A DNA stretch of 64,000 nucleotides from CAWDVH01 sp963805705 (GCA_963805705.1 CAWDVH010000004.1:806001-870000), one strand, 5' to 3'. Numbered from the stretch's first letter, positions 51,727 to 64,000 are shown. The notes: a model not told the origin generated them from the sequence alone. Translations and numbers: made by a program.

Positions 51727-52545
51727 GTGAGCGTGCTCGACGAGATCCTCGAGGGCGTGCGTGCCGACCTCGCGGTACGGCAGCAGCAGACGCCGCTTGA
51801 CCGGCTGAAGGACATGGCGGCCAGGGCGTCATCGCCGCTCGATGTCATGACCGTGCTCAAGGGCCAGGACGTGGCCGTCATCGCCGAGGTCAAGCGCGCG
51901 AGCCCGTCCAAGGGGGCACTGGCGGCTATCGCTGATCCCGCCGCACTGGCCGTGGACTACGAGGCCGGCGGCGCGAGCATCATCAGCGTCCTGACCGAGC
52001 CGCGCAGATTCGGCGGCAGCCTGGAGGACCTGGCGGCCGTACGGGACGCGGTGCGCGTGCCGCTGCTGCGCAAGGACTTCGTGGTCAGCTCCTACCAGCT
52101 CTGGGAGGCCAGGGCGCACGGCGCGGACCTGGCGCTGCTGATCGTGGCCGCGCTGGAGCAGAATGCGCTGATATCGCTGGTCGAGCGGGCGGCCTCCATC
52201 GGCCTCGTTCCGCTGGTCGAGGTGCACACCGGCGATGAGCTCGACCGGGCGATCGACGCCGGGGCGCAGGTCATCGGCGTCAACGCGCGCGATCTGGCCA
52301 CCCTGGAGGTTGACCGCACCGTGTTTGCCGCGCTGGCGCCGCGGATCCCCGATGGCGTCGTGAAGATCGCCGAGTCCGGGGTCCGCGGCCCGCATGATCT
52401 GCTCGCCTACGCGGCCGCAGGCGCCGACGCCGTGCTGGTGGGGGAGAGCCTCGTCACCGGCAAGGACCCGCGGTCGGCCGTCGCCGACCTGGTCACCGCA
52501 GGGTCCCACCCGGCACTGCGCGGGGACCGGGGGAATACGCCATGA
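51727..52545 (+). CDS. trpC: Indole-3-glycerol phosphate synthase TrpC
   Basis: This 272-residue TIM-barrel enzyme converts CdRP to indole-3-glycerol phosphate. Catalytic motifs are IAEVKRASPSKG, LLRKDFVVSSYQ with the catalytic Lys, LVEVHTGDEL and VIGVNARDLATLEVD, followed by AESGVRGPHD and AVLVGESLV for phosphate binding. The start is GTG 51727 with GGGGGCAG nearby. It overlaps trpB by 4 bp; trpCBA form one unit. Confidence 0.97.
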   Translation: MSVLDEILEGVRADLAVRQQQTPLDRLKDMAARASSPLDVMTVLKGQDVAVIAEVKRASPSKGALAAIADPAALAVDYEAGGASIISVLTEPRRFGGSLEDLAAVRDAVRVPLLRKDFVVSSYQLWEARAHGADLALLIVAALEQNALISLVERAASIGLVPLVEVHTGDELDRAIDAGAQVIGVNARDLATLEVDRTVFAALAPRIPDGVVKIAESGVRGPHDLLAYAAAGADAVLVGESLVTGKDPRSAVADLVTAGSHPALRGDRGNTP

Positions 52546-53870
52546 GCGTCCCCGCGGTGACGACCATTCCCGATGTATCCGGGTACTTCGGCCGTTTCGG
52601 CGGGCGGCTCGCGCCCGAGGCGCTGATGGCCGCGCTGGCGGAACTGACCGACGCTTACGAGTCGGCCAGGGCCGATCCGCGCTTCCAGGCCGATCTGGCG
52701 GCCCTGCTGACCGGGTACGCGGGACGGCCGACCCTGCTGACCGAGGTGCCGCGGTTCGCTGAGCAGGCCGGCGGGGGCCGGGTGTTCCTCAAGCGCGAGG
52801 ATCTCACCCACACCGGTTCCCACAAGATCAACAACGTGCTGGGCCAGGCGCTGCTGACCAGGCGGATGGGCAAGACCAGGGTGATCGCCGAGACCGGCGC
52901 GGGCCAGCACGGCGTGGCCACGGCGACCGCGTGCGCGCTGCTCGGCCTGGACTGCGTGGTGTACATGGGCGAGGAGGACACCCGGCGCCAGTCGCTGAAC
53001 GTGGCCAGGATGCGGATGCTGGGTGCCGAGGTGATCCCGGTCATGACCGGGAGCCGGACCCTCAAGGACGCCATCAACGAGACGTTCAGGGACTGGGTCA
53101 GCACGGTCGAGACCACGCACTACTGCATCGGGTCGGTCATGGGCCCGCACCCCTTCCCGGTCATGGTGCGGGATTTTCAGCGCGTCATCGGGGTCGAGGC
53201 CAGGGAGCAGGTGATCGGAGTCGCCGGGCGCCTGCCCGACGCGGTGATCGCCTGCGTGGGCGGCGGGTCCAACGCGATCGGGATCTTCCATGAGTTCATC
53301 CCCGACGAGGGCGTTGCCCTGATCGGGTGCGAGGCCGGAGGAGACGGGCTGGCCAGCGGCCGGCACGCGGCCACGGTGGCCGGCGGATCGCCCGGCGTGA
53401 TCCACGGCATGCGGACCTACCTGCTGCAGGACTCTGACGGACAGACCCTGGAAACGCACTCGGTGTCCGCGGGCCTGGACTACCCGGGGGTCGGGCCCGA
53501 GCACTCCTGGCTCCATGACACCGGCCGGGCCAGCTATCGCGCCGTGACCGACGCCGAGGCGATGAGCGCGTTCTCGGTGCTCTGCCGGACCGAGGGGATC
53601 ATCCCGGCGATCGAGTCCGCGCACGCGCTGGCCGGCGCTCTGCAGGTCGGCCGCGAGCTCGGCCGCGACGCGGTGCTGCTGGTCAACCTGTCCGGCCGGG
53701 GTGACAAGGACGTGGACATCGCATCCCGCTGGTTCGGCCTGGTGGACAGTGCGCCGGCCGGTGACGCGGGTGCCGGTGACGCGGGTGCCGGTGACGCGGT
53801 GGCCCGTGACGCGGCGGCCGGTGACGCGGGTGCCGGCGGCCTGGCGGCCGGTGGCGGAGCGGGCCAGTGA
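52542..53870 (+). CDS. trpB: Tryptophan synthase beta subunit TrpB
   Basis: This 442-residue PLP enzyme condenses indole with serine. The PLP lysine lies in KREDLTHTGSHKINNVLGQA; ETGAGQHGVATAT, GGGSNAIGIFHEF and NLSGRGDKD are conserved. FGRFGGRLAPEALM at the start is typical of TrpB1. The C-terminus is extended by about 35 residues encoded by a 15-bp tandem repeat (five units at 53760-53834, giving Gly-Asp-Ala-Gly-Ala), outside the catalytic fold. The stop overlaps trpA by 4 bp. Confidence 0.97.
   Translation: MSVPAVTTIPDVSGYFGRFGGRLAPEALMAALAELTDAYESARADPRFQADLAALLTGYAGRPTLLTEVPRFAEQAGGGRVFLKREDLTHTGSHKINNVLGQALLTRRMGKTRVIAETGAGQHGVATATACALLGLDCVVYMGEEDTRRQSLNVARMRMLGAEVIPVMTGSRTLKDAINETFRDWVSTVETTHYCIGSVMGPHPFPVMVRDFQRVIGVEAREQVIGVAGRLPDAVIACVGGGSNAIGIFHEFIPDEGVALIGCEAGGDGLASGRHAATVAGGSPGVIHGMRTYLLQDSDGQTLETHSVSAGLDYPGVGPEHSWLHDTGRASYRAVTDAEAMSAFSVLCRTEGIIPAIESAHALAGALQVGRELGRDAVLLVNLSGRGDKDVDIASRWFGLVDSAPAGDAGAGDAGAGDAVARDAAAGDAGAGGLAAGGGAGQ
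53760..53834 (+). repeat. 15-bp tandem repeat in the trpB 3' end
   Basis: Five units of GGTGACGCGGGTGCC, some diverged, encode a Gly/Asp/Ala tail on TrpB. The tail lies beyond the conserved C-terminal helix. Confidence 0.85.
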
Positions 53871-54679
53871 GCGCGGTCGCGGCCGCGTTCGAGAAGGCGG
53901 CCGGCGAGGACCGGGCGGCCCTGATCGGCTACCTTCCGGCGGGCTTCCCGTCCGTCGGCGGCGCGATCGACGCGGCCGTGGCCATCGCCGAGGCCGGAGC
54001 GGACATCGTGGAGATCGGCCTGCCGTACTCAGATCCGCTGATGGACGGGCCGGTCATCCAGGAGGCCGTGCACCGTGCGCTGACCGCCGGGATCCACGTC
54101 ACCGACGTGCTGCGCACCGTGGAGGCGGTCGCGCGGACCGGCGTGCCCGTCCTGGTCATGACCTACTGGAACCCGGTCGACCACTACGGCGTGGCTGCGT
54201 TCGCCGCCGATCTCGCGAGTGCGGGGGGCAGCGGGCTGATTACCCCCGACCTCACCCCCGAGGAGGCACAGCCCTGGCTCGCGGCCGCGGCCGCGCATGG
54301 CCTCGATCCCGTCTTTCTGGTCGCGCCGAGCTCGTCACAGGAGCGGATCGAGCTGATCGCCTCGGTCTGCGGCGGATTCGTCTACGCGACATCGGTCATG
54401 GGCATCACCGGGGCCCGCTCCACCGTGGGCAGCCACGCGGCCGGCCTGGTGCGGCGGGTCAGGGAGTGCACCAGCCTGCCGGTCGCCGTCGGGCTCGGCG
54501 TCCGCGACCAGGTCCAGGCGGCCGAGGTGGCCGGTTTCGCGGACGGGGTGATCGTCGGCTCCGCGTTCGTGCAGCGATTGCTCGGCGCGCCGGACGCCGC
54601 GGCCGGCCTGGCCGGGGTCCGCAGCCTCGCCGCGGAGCTGGCCCTCGGCGTGCGCAGCCGCGCGGCCGGGAGCGCCTGA
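53867..54679 (+). CDS. trpA: Tryptophan synthase alpha subunit TrpA
   Basis: This 270-residue TIM barrel cleaves indole-3-glycerol phosphate to indole and glyceraldehyde-3-phosphate. The catalytic Glu and Asp are in VEIGLPYSDPLMDGPVIQ. MTYWNPV, LITPDLTPEEA, FVYATSVMGITGARSTV and GLGVRDQVQAAEV match the family. The GTG start overlaps the trpB stop (GTGA). Length is normal. Confidence 0.97.
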   Translation: MSAVAAAFEKAAGEDRAALIGYLPAGFPSVGGAIDAAVAIAEAGADIVEIGLPYSDPLMDGPVIQEAVHRALTAGIHVTDVLRTVEAVARTGVPVLVMTYWNPVDHYGVAAFAADLASAGGSGLITPDLTPEEAQPWLAAAAAHGLDPVFLVAPSSSQERIELIASVCGGFVYATSVMGITGARSTVGSHAAGLVRRVRECTSLPVAVGLGVRDQVQAAEVAGFADGVIVGSAFVQRLLGAPDAAAGLAGVRSLAAELALGVRSRAAGSA

Positions 54680-54787
54680 GCCGCGCGGCCCGGTGCCGGC
54701 TAGTGCGGTGCCGGCCGGTGCGGGCCTGGTGCCGTGGGACGCCCGTCCCCTGCCCGGCACCCGGAACCGATGCCCCATCGTGTGCCC

Positions 54788-54812
54788 GTAACATTCTCGA
54801 TACACTGAATGC
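54788..54812 (+). promoter_or_regulatory. gltBD promoter with GlnR-like half box
   Basis: GTAAC-N6-GATAC at 54788-54803 resembles one half of the actinobacterial GlnR box (GTNAC-N6-GAAAC). It overlaps TACACT at 54801-54806, a good -10. A GTG lies 6 nt further on (54813), where a leaderless transcript would start. The second half of a full GlnR site is not obvious. The 133 bp between trpA and this GTG hold no gene but show GTGCCGGC direct repeats. Confidence 0.42.
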
Positions 54813-54914
54813 GTGGCGCCGGCCTGGCTAGCCGAATCCGGCGTCCACGTCAGGGCCAGAGTTGTCCCGACCCCACACGACTGCGCGATGGCGGACGAGA
54901 CGACAGGAGTGCTG

Positions 54915-59606
<4,692 letters not shown>

Positions 59607-59622
59607 GGGGAGACATACGGGC

Positions 59623-61086
59623 ATGCCTGACCCCAGAGGATTCATGACCACCCCCCGCCAGATCCCGGCCAAGCGCCCGGTCGATATCCGGATTCAGGAC
59701 TGGCGCGAGGTCACCACCTCCTCGCGTCCCGCTGATCTCGAGCGGCAAGCGGGGCGCTGCATGGACTGCGGCATTCCGTTCTGCCATAGCGGCTGCCCGC
59801 TCGGGAACCTGATTCCCGAGTGGAATGACCTGGTCTGGCGGCACGACTGGCGGGCGGCCGCCGAGCGGCTGCACGCGACCAACAACTTCCCGGAGTTCAC
59901 CGGGCGGCTGTGCCCCGCTCCATGCGAGACCGCATGCGTGCTCGGCATTAATGCCGACCCGGTGACGATCAAGCAGGTCGAGGTGGAAATCATCGACCGC
60001 GCCTGGGCGGAGGGCTGGGTGCCCCCACTGCGGCCAGGGCCCGTCGCGGTCGCGGCCGGCCGGAACGTCGCGGTGGTCGGCTCCGGCCCGGCAGGCCTGG
60101 CCGCCGCCCAGCAGCTCACCAGGGCCGGGCATGCGGTGACCGTCTACGAGCGCGCCGACCAGCCCGGCGGCCTGCTCCGCTACGGGATTCCCGAGTTCAA
60201 GATGGAAAAGCGGCACCTGGAGCGGCGGCTGGAGCAGATGCGCGCCGAGGGAACCGTCTTTCGCTGCGGCGTGAACGCGGGCGTCGACGTGACAGCCGCC
60301 CAGCTGCGCGACGGATACCAGGCGATCGTGCTGGCGGGCGGGGCCACGGTACCGCGAGGCCTGCCCGTGCCTGGCGGCGACCTGGACGGCATCCACCAGG
60401 CGATGGAATACCTGCCGCTGGCCAATCGCGTCGTCGCGGAGGGGGCGGCCGCCGAGCCGGCTATCTCGGCCCGCGGGCGGCACGTGGTGATCATCGGCGG
60501 CGGTGATACTGGCGCCGACTGCCTCGGCACCGCCCTGCGGCAGGGAGCGGCGTCGGTCACCCAGCTCGAGATCATGCCGGAGCCCCCGCAGCGGCGGCCC
60601 GTCACCCAGCCATGGCCCACCTACCCGATGGTCTACCGGGTTTCCAGCGCTCACGAGGAGGGCGGCGAACGCGCCTACGCGGTCTCCACCCAGCGCTTCG
60701 TCCCCGGCGAGTCAGGCCGGGTGCGGGCCCTTCGCCTGGTCGAGGTGGAGGCGTCGGCAGGCAGCTTCATCCCCCGTCCCGGCACGGAACGGGAGCTGCG
60801 GTGCGACCTGGTCCTGCTCGCGATGGGATTCACCGGGGCGGACACCGGGGAGCTGATCGCCGGTCTCGGCGCCGGGCTGGACGAGCGCGGTAACGTCGCC
60901 AGGGACGGCTCGTACGCCACTGCGGCTCCCGGCGTCTTCGTCGCCGGCGACATGGGCCGCGGCCAGTCGCTGATCGTCTGGGCCATCGCGGAGGGAAGGT
61001 CGGCCGCCGCCGCCGCCGACAAGTACCTGGCGGGCAGCACCGTGCTGCCGGCCGCGATCCCGCCGACCGCCCGACCGCTCCGGTAG
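59623..61086 (+). CDS. gltD: Glutamate synthase small subunit GltD
   Basis: This 487-residue flavoprotein feeds electrons from NADPH through FAD and 4Fe-4S clusters to GltB. The N-terminal cysteine motifs are CMDCGIPFCHSGCPLGNL and CPAPCETACVLGI. The FAD-binding loop is VAVVGSGPAGLAAA, and the NADPH loop is VVIIGGGDTGADCLG. It starts 16 bp after gltB with GGGGAG and ends where an 18-bp tandem duplication (61083-61118) begins, so its TAG stop lies in the repeat. Confidence 0.97.
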   Translation: MPDPRGFMTTPRQIPAKRPVDIRIQDWREVTTSSRPADLERQAGRCMDCGIPFCHSGCPLGNLIPEWNDLVWRHDWRAAAERLHATNNFPEFTGRLCPAPCETACVLGINADPVTIKQVEVEIIDRAWAEGWVPPLRPGPVAVAAGRNVAVVGSGPAGLAAAQQLTRAGHAVTVYERADQPGGLLRYGIPEFKMEKRHLERRLEQMRAEGTVFRCGVNAGVDVTAAQLRDGYQAIVLAGGATVPRGLPVPGGDLDGIHQAMEYLPLANRVVAEGAAAEPAISARGRHVVIIGGGDTGADCLGTALRQGAASVTQLEIMPEPPQRRPVTQPWPTYPMVYRVSSAHEEGGERAYAVSTQRFVPGESGRVRALRLVEVEASAGSFIPRPGTERELRCDLVLLAMGFTGADTGELIAGLGAGLDERGNVARDGSYATAAPGVFVAGDMGRGQSLIVWAIAEGRSAAAAADKYLAGSTVLPAAIPPTARPLR

Positions 61087-61118
61087 CACTGGCTGCTCCC
61101 GTAGCACTGGCTGCTCCG
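61083..61118. repeat. 18-bp tandem duplication at the gltD stop
   Basis: GTAGCACTGGCTGCTCCC occurs at 61083-61100 and again at 61101-61118 with one change at the last base. The first copy contains the gltD stop codon. The rest of the 127-bp gap before the Lgt-type gene shows nothing further. Confidence 0.85.
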
Positions 61119-61213
61119 GTAACGGCCGGGGCCATCCGGTGAGCGGGCCGCAATGCTGGCTCACCGGTCAAACCGGCGCACCCGAGCCGCCAGAAGGCGT
61201 AACGTCACATGAC

Positions 61214-62152
61214 ATGCCGGCGGCATTCCTTCCGAGCCCTGCTCGCGGTCTGTGGAATCTCGGCCCGGTCCCCATCCGCGGATATGCGCTGATCACGCTG
61301 CTCGGGGTCATCGTCGGGTTGTGGATCGCCGACCGCCGCTACCGCAGGATGGGCGGCCAGCCCGGATTTATCCTGGATATCGCCACTCTCGCTGTCCCGG
61401 CCGCCCTGATCGGCTCCCGTCTCTACAGCGTGATCACTGATTACCACCAGTACTTCGGGAACGGCCGTGACCCGGTCAGCGTCCTGCGCATCTGGGACGG
61501 CGGTCTCGGTCTGCCCGGCGGCGTCACCGCGGGCGCACTCGCGGCCTGGTTCTGGTGCCGCCGGACCAAGGTCGCCCTGGGCCCGGTCGCCATCGCGGCT
61601 ACGCCGGCGCTGGCCTTCGGGCAGGCGGTCGGGAGCCTGGGGAACTGGTTCGGCCAGCGTATGTACGGCCGCCCGTCGACCCTGCCCTGGGCCGTGGCGA
61701 TCGCCCCGGCGCATCGTGTGGCCGGTTACGAGAGCTACGCCACGTTTCAGCCGGTGTTCCTCTACGAGTCGGCCTGGGATCTCATTGCGGGGCTGCTGGT
61801 GATCTGGGCGATCCGGCGGCTGCTGCTGACCGGCGATCGTGCCTTCGCCCTTTACGCTGGCCTGTACGCGATCGGGATGCTCTGCGCGGAGGCTTTGCTG
61901 GTCGGCCCCTCCCCGCGGCTGCTGGGTCTCAGGGTCCATCAGGTGGTGATGATCCTCGTCCTGGCCGGAGCCGTCGCCTATCTGTACCTGACCAGGGGCA
62001 GGCAAGGCCCGGATGTCGTCATCCCGGCGGGCGGCGGCGCCGGGACCGAGGGCCCGGCTATCGACGGCCGGCCGGCCACCGACGGCGGGGGCGCCAGGGA
62101 CGGCATTGGCCGTGGACGGTCAGTGCTCAGTTCCGCCCGGCGATCACCCTGA
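61214..62152 (+). CDS. Lgt-family protein with degenerate active site
   Basis: From ATG 61214 this is a 312-residue protein with about seven helices; the frame is open to GTG 61139 and the start is uncertain. It matches prolipoprotein diacylglyceryl transferase in length, topology and position in the trp-glt region (PIRGYALITLLGVIVGLWIA; RIWDGGLGLPGG). The Lgt signature, normally of form GRxGNFxNxExxG, reads GSLGNWFGQRMYG here. The equivalents of E. coli Arg143 and Glu151 are Ser and Arg, although Asn146 and Gly154 are kept. The C-terminus is a disordered Gly/Asp/Arg tail. It may be an inactive or altered paralogue, so I give no symbol. Confidence 0.72.
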   Translation: MPAAFLPSPARGLWNLGPVPIRGYALITLLGVIVGLWIADRRYRRMGGQPGFILDIATLAVPAALIGSRLYSVITDYHQYFGNGRDPVSVLRIWDGGLGLPGGVTAGALAAWFWCRRTKVALGPVAIAATPALAFGQAVGSLGNWFGQRMYGRPSTLPWAVAIAPAHRVAGYESYATFQPVFLYESAWDLIAGLLVIWAIRRLLLTGDRAFALYAGLYAIGMLCAEALLVGPSPRLLGLRVHQVVMILVLAGAVAYLYLTRGRQGPDVVIPAGGGAGTEGPAIDGRPATDGGGARDGIGRGRSVLSSARRSP

Positions 62153-62164
62153 GATATCACAGCG

Positions 62165-62239
62165 TGCCCCGGGTGGGATTCGAACCCACACTGAATGGCT
62201 TTTGAGACCATCGCCTGCTGCCGGTTGGGCTACCGGGGC
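62165..62239 (-). tRNA. tRNA with anticodon CAA (Leu, UUG) and short variable loop
   Basis: On the minus strand the sequence folds as a full cloverleaf: acceptor GCCCCGG/CCGGGGC (7 bp), D arm GCC...GGC, anticodon stem ATGGT/GCCAT with loop CTCAAAA, a 5-nt variable loop TCAGT and T arm GTGGG-TTCGAAT-CCCAC. The discriminator is A73 and CCA is not encoded. The loop gives anticodon CAA, which reads UUG (Leu). Bacterial tRNA-Leu normally has a long variable arm, absent here, so the tRNA is unusual. It lies between the Lgt-type and PdtaR-type genes on the opposite strand. Confidence 0.85.
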
Positions 62240-62292
62240 GCGGCCGAACGATGCTGGGCAGGTGCGGCCGAATGCCAATGTACCGGGTTGGG

Positions 62293-62307
62293 TACGCTCA
62301 GCGCGTG
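62293..62307 (+). promoter_or_regulatory. Probable leaderless promoter of the PdtaR-type gene
   Basis: TACGCT at 62293-62298 is followed by 6 nt and GTG 62305. No ribosome site precedes the GTG. This is the arrangement expected for a leaderless mRNA in actinobacteria. Confidence 0.55.
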
Positions 62308-62925
62308 AGTCAGACCCCCTATCGCGTCGTAATTGCCGAAGATGAGGCGCTGATCCGTCTTGACCTCAAGGAGATGCTTGAGGAGGAGGGCCATGCCGTC
62401 GTCGGCGAGGCCGCTGACGGCGAGGCTGCCGTCGAGCTCGCTGAGCGGCTGCGGCCGGACCTGGTGATCATGGACGTCAAGATGCCGGTCCTGGACGGGA
62501 TCTCCGCTGCCGAGCGCATCACCGACCAGCATCTCGCCCCGGTCATGATCCTGACCGCGTTCTCGCAGCGGGAGCTGGTGCGGCGCGCCAGCGACGCCGG
62601 GGCGATGGCCTACCTGGTCAAGCCATTCACCAAGGCCGACCTCGTGCCGGCCATCGAGATCGCCGTGAGCCGGTTCCAGGAGATTTCCGCGCTGACGGCG
62701 GAGGCCGGGAGCCTGCGGGAGCGGCTGGAGGTGCGCAAGCTGCTGGACCGCGCCAAGGGGCTGCTCCAGGCCGAGCACCAGATGACCGAAGCGGCCGCGT
62801 TCCGCTGGATCCAGAAGAAGTCGATGGACCGCCGGATGAGCATGCGGGCGGTAGCGGAGGAAGTGCTGGCGGGCGCCAGCCCGACCCCGTCCCCGCAGCC
62901 GGAACGGGACGCGGGCCGGGCCTGA
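62305..62925 (+). CDS. pdtaR: PdtaR-type response regulator with ANTAR domain
   Basis: This 206-residue protein has a receiver domain (RVVIAEDEALIRLDLKEML, phospho-acceptor Asp57 in VIMDVKMP, Thr and Lys switch residues in ILTAFSQ and YLVKPF) and a C-terminal ANTAR RNA-binding domain with LLDRAKGLLQAEHQMTEAAA and FRWIQKKSMDRRMSM. Such proteins bind paired RNA hairpins when phosphorylated by PdtaS and prevent transcription termination. The kinase is not in this window. I choose GTG 62305 rather than the upstream ATG 62251 because the receiver fold begins right after it. Confidence 0.93.
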   Translation: MSQTPYRVVIAEDEALIRLDLKEMLEEEGHAVVGEAADGEAAVELAERLRPDLVIMDVKMPVLDGISAAERITDQHLAPVMILTAFSQRELVRRASDAGAMAYLVKPFTKADLVPAIEIAVSRFQEISALTAEAGSLRERLEVRKLLDRAKGLLQAEHQMTEAAAFRWIQKKSMDRRMSMRAVAEEVLAGASPTPSPQPERDAGRA

Positions 62926-62931
62926 GCGGGA

Positions 62932-62944
62932 GCACCTTTGGTGC
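62932..62944. terminator. Weak hairpin between convergent genes
   Basis: GCACC-TTT-GGTGC lies in the 63-bp gap between the PdtaR-type gene and the convergent thioesterase gene. The stem is only 5 bp, so this is a tentative terminator. Confidence 0.28.
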
Positions 62945-62988
62945 CATGTCCGCCCTCCCTGGCTCGCTCAGGCGCCCGCTTCCCTGGC

Positions 62989-63444
62989 TCAGGCTCCCGG
63001 GCGGCTCGGCACGGCGCCGCCGCCCGGAATCGCATCGCGCAGCAGGCAGCTGAGCCTGGAGGTGCAGACGCGCCTGCCCGCCTCGTCCGTAATAACGATC
63101 TCGTAGGTCGTCATCGTGCGGCCGCCGTGCAGCAAGGTGGCCACGCCGGTCACCTCGCCGCCTGAGGCCCCCCGGTGATGGGTCGCGCTGATCTCGATCC
63201 CGACGGTGATGCGGCCAGGCCCGGCATGCAGCGCGGAGCCCAGCGACCCGAGGGTCTCGGCGAGCACGCAGGAAGCGCCGCCGTGCAGCAGCCCGTACGG
63301 CTGGGTATTGCCGGTGACCGGCATGGTGCCCACGACCCGCGCGGCAGACGCCTCGACGATCCTGATCCCCATCCGGGCGACCAGGGTATCCGGGGCCGGC
63401 TGATCGAAGATCTCCTTGATCTGCCGTAGGGGGTCGTCTTCCAC
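62989..63444 (-). CDS. PaaI-type hotdog-fold thioesterase
   Basis: This 151-residue protein has a hotdog fold with the PaaI/YbdB-type active-site segment QPYGLLHGGASCVLAETLGS, the following GIEISATHHRGASGG strand and a C-terminal TSRLSCLLR strand. Members hydrolyse aromatic or medium-chain acyl-CoA thioesters; the substrate here is not deducible. GTG 63444 is preceded by GGAGG at good spacing; the frame is open much further upstream, but without family similarity. It converges with the PdtaR-type gene. Confidence 0.88.
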   Translation of the reverse strand: MEDDPLRQIKEIFDQPAPDTLVARMGIRIVEASAARVVGTMPVTGNTQPYGLLHGGASCVLAETLGSLGSALHAGPGRITVGIEISATHHRGASGGEVTGVATLLHGGRTMTTYEIVITDEAGRRVCTSRLSCLLRDAIPGGGAVPSRPGA

Positions 63445-63772
63445 GGGCCACCTCCGAGTTCGTCGCGGACGCCTGCTGCGCAAGCGGCATCCTAGGAGCC
63501 GCCCGGCAGGCCGCTGCGGCCTGGATGCCGTTCCAGGTCCGGCCCGGCGGCCAGGCTGGGGCGAACCGTGCCCGGTGCGCAACCAGACATTGACAACAGG
63601 CGAAAACACTGTCATCAGAGACCACATCAGCACCACGGGGTTCGTTTCGAAAGTTTGATCATTTCTGTGCTCAAGGCAGTGACACGGCGCGTTGTTAGCG
63701 CTAACAATGCCCCTAACGGAACTAGCGCCGCTATCACACAGGGCCGCAAAATCCCCGATATCAGGAGGTTCT
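63445..63772 (+). other. Upstream region of the secreted protein gene
   Basis: These 328 bp hold no gene and turn AT-richer towards the right. TTGACA occurs at 63591-63596. An imperfect inverted site TCGAAAGTTTGA is at 63647-63658 and a perfect palindrome at 63692-63707 (separate entry). TCAGGAGG just before 63773 is the ribosome site. The layout suggests several regulators acting on the downstream gene. Confidence 0.5.
63692..63707. promoter_or_regulatory. Perfect 16-bp LacI/GalR-type operator palindrome
   Basis: TTGTTAGCGCTAACAA is a perfect palindrome with central GC/CG steps, 65 bp before the start of the secreted protein gene. Its form (TGTTAGCGCTAACA core) is that of LacI/GalR-family sugar-regulator operators. 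No matching regulator gene is in the window next to it. Confidence 0.7.
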
Positions 63773-64000
63773 ATGCGAACCGTATTGCCGCCAGCGATCG
63801 CCAGACCAGCAGTCAGGATCGGCGCCGCCGTCGTGCTCGCCGCCGGCGTCCTCGGCACAATGGCCACGGGCCCGGTGTCCGCGGCGCCCGCCAGTCATTG
63901 CGCCCCGACCGTTTCCCGCCAGTTCTTCGGCAGGACCGTCGAGCCGTACACCGGCAAGTCCACGAAGGTATTCCGCTACACCCTGACCAACTGCCGCGGC
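63773..64000 (+). CDS. Secreted protein, probable aldose 1-epimerase, C-terminus beyond window
   Basis: The ATG at 63773 has a strong AGGAGG and the frame is open for 76 codons to the window end. A Sec signal peptide is clear (AVRIGAAVVLAAGVLGTMA, cleavage likely after SAAPA). The mature part begins SHCAPTVSRQFFGRT and continues with GKSTKVFRYTLTNCRG. The FG...Y.LTN..G pattern resembles the first strands of galactose mutarotase (aldose 1-epimerase) proteins. The sugar-type operator upstream agrees with that, but the catalytic residues lie outside the window, so the call is tentative. Confidence 0.48.
   Translation, partial: MRTVLPPAIARPAVRIGAAVVLAAGVLGTMATGPVSAAPASHCAPTVSRQFFGRTVEPYTGKSTKVFRYTLTNCRG

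Overview
The window is chromosomal DNA of a high-GC actinomycete. The evidence is the dense GC-rich coding, frequent GTG/TTG starts, a complete actinobacterial division and cell-wall (dcw) cluster with sepF, yggT and divIVA, a T-box-type leader before ileS, DinB/mycothiol-type small proteins, polyphosphate glucokinase and an ANTAR response regulator. MurE carries the meso-diaminopimelate motif DNPR. The gene order resembles the ftsZ to trp to glt region of Streptomyces and Streptosporangiales-like genomes, but the order cannot be fixed from sequence alone.

Layout. 1-1906 (minus): DUF58 protein and MoxR ATPase, divergent from the dcw cluster. 2175-22257 (plus): MraZ-type operator, mraZ, rsmH, ftsL, ftsI, murE, murF, mraY, murD, ftsW, murG, murC, ftsQ, ftsZ, pgeF, the yggS-type PLP protein, sepF, yggT and divIVA. 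This set covers peptidoglycan precursor synthesis from UDP-MurNAc-peptide to lipid II, septal polymerisation and crosslinking, the Z-ring and its membrane anchor, and the polar scaffold. 22300-23932: a membrane-anchored, repeat-rich gene apparently split by one extra C. 24048-27490 (minus): ileS with a T-box leader. 27780-29853: DksA/TraR-type protein, lspA and an RluD-type pseudouridine synthase. 30094-33660: dnaE. 33766-39573: DUF2254 protein, a two-gene ABC exporter on minus, DUF2567 protein, RidA, ppgK on minus and a DinB protein.

39602-49172 is the accessory part. It holds a PhnX-like HAD hydrolase, two large paralogous metallophosphoesterases, a LacI-type regulator with a candidate operator, and a complete lipoprotein-dependent ABC importer of the PhnSTUV/AepXVW general type. 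I read it as an uptake and breakdown locus for an unknown organophosphorus compound, without the PhnW transaminase or C-P lyase that usually accompany such genes. This is the best candidate here for an undescribed system.

49296-54679: TIGR03085-type protein, Trp-associated membrane protein, a small membrane protein and trpCBA. 54788-61086: possible GlnR-like box and gltBD (glutamate synthase). 61214-62152: an Lgt-family protein lacking two key residues. 62165-62239 (minus): a short-variable-loop tRNA with anticodon CAA. 62305-62925: PdtaR-type antiterminator. 62989-63444 (minus): PaaI-type thioesterase. 63773-64000: start of a secreted, probably aldose-1-epimerase protein behind a perfect LacI-type palindrome.

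Two window-wide patterns recur: starts placed exactly 6 nt after a TANNNT hexamer (probable leaderless transcripts), and short tandem repeats of 9-18 bp at gene 3' ends.
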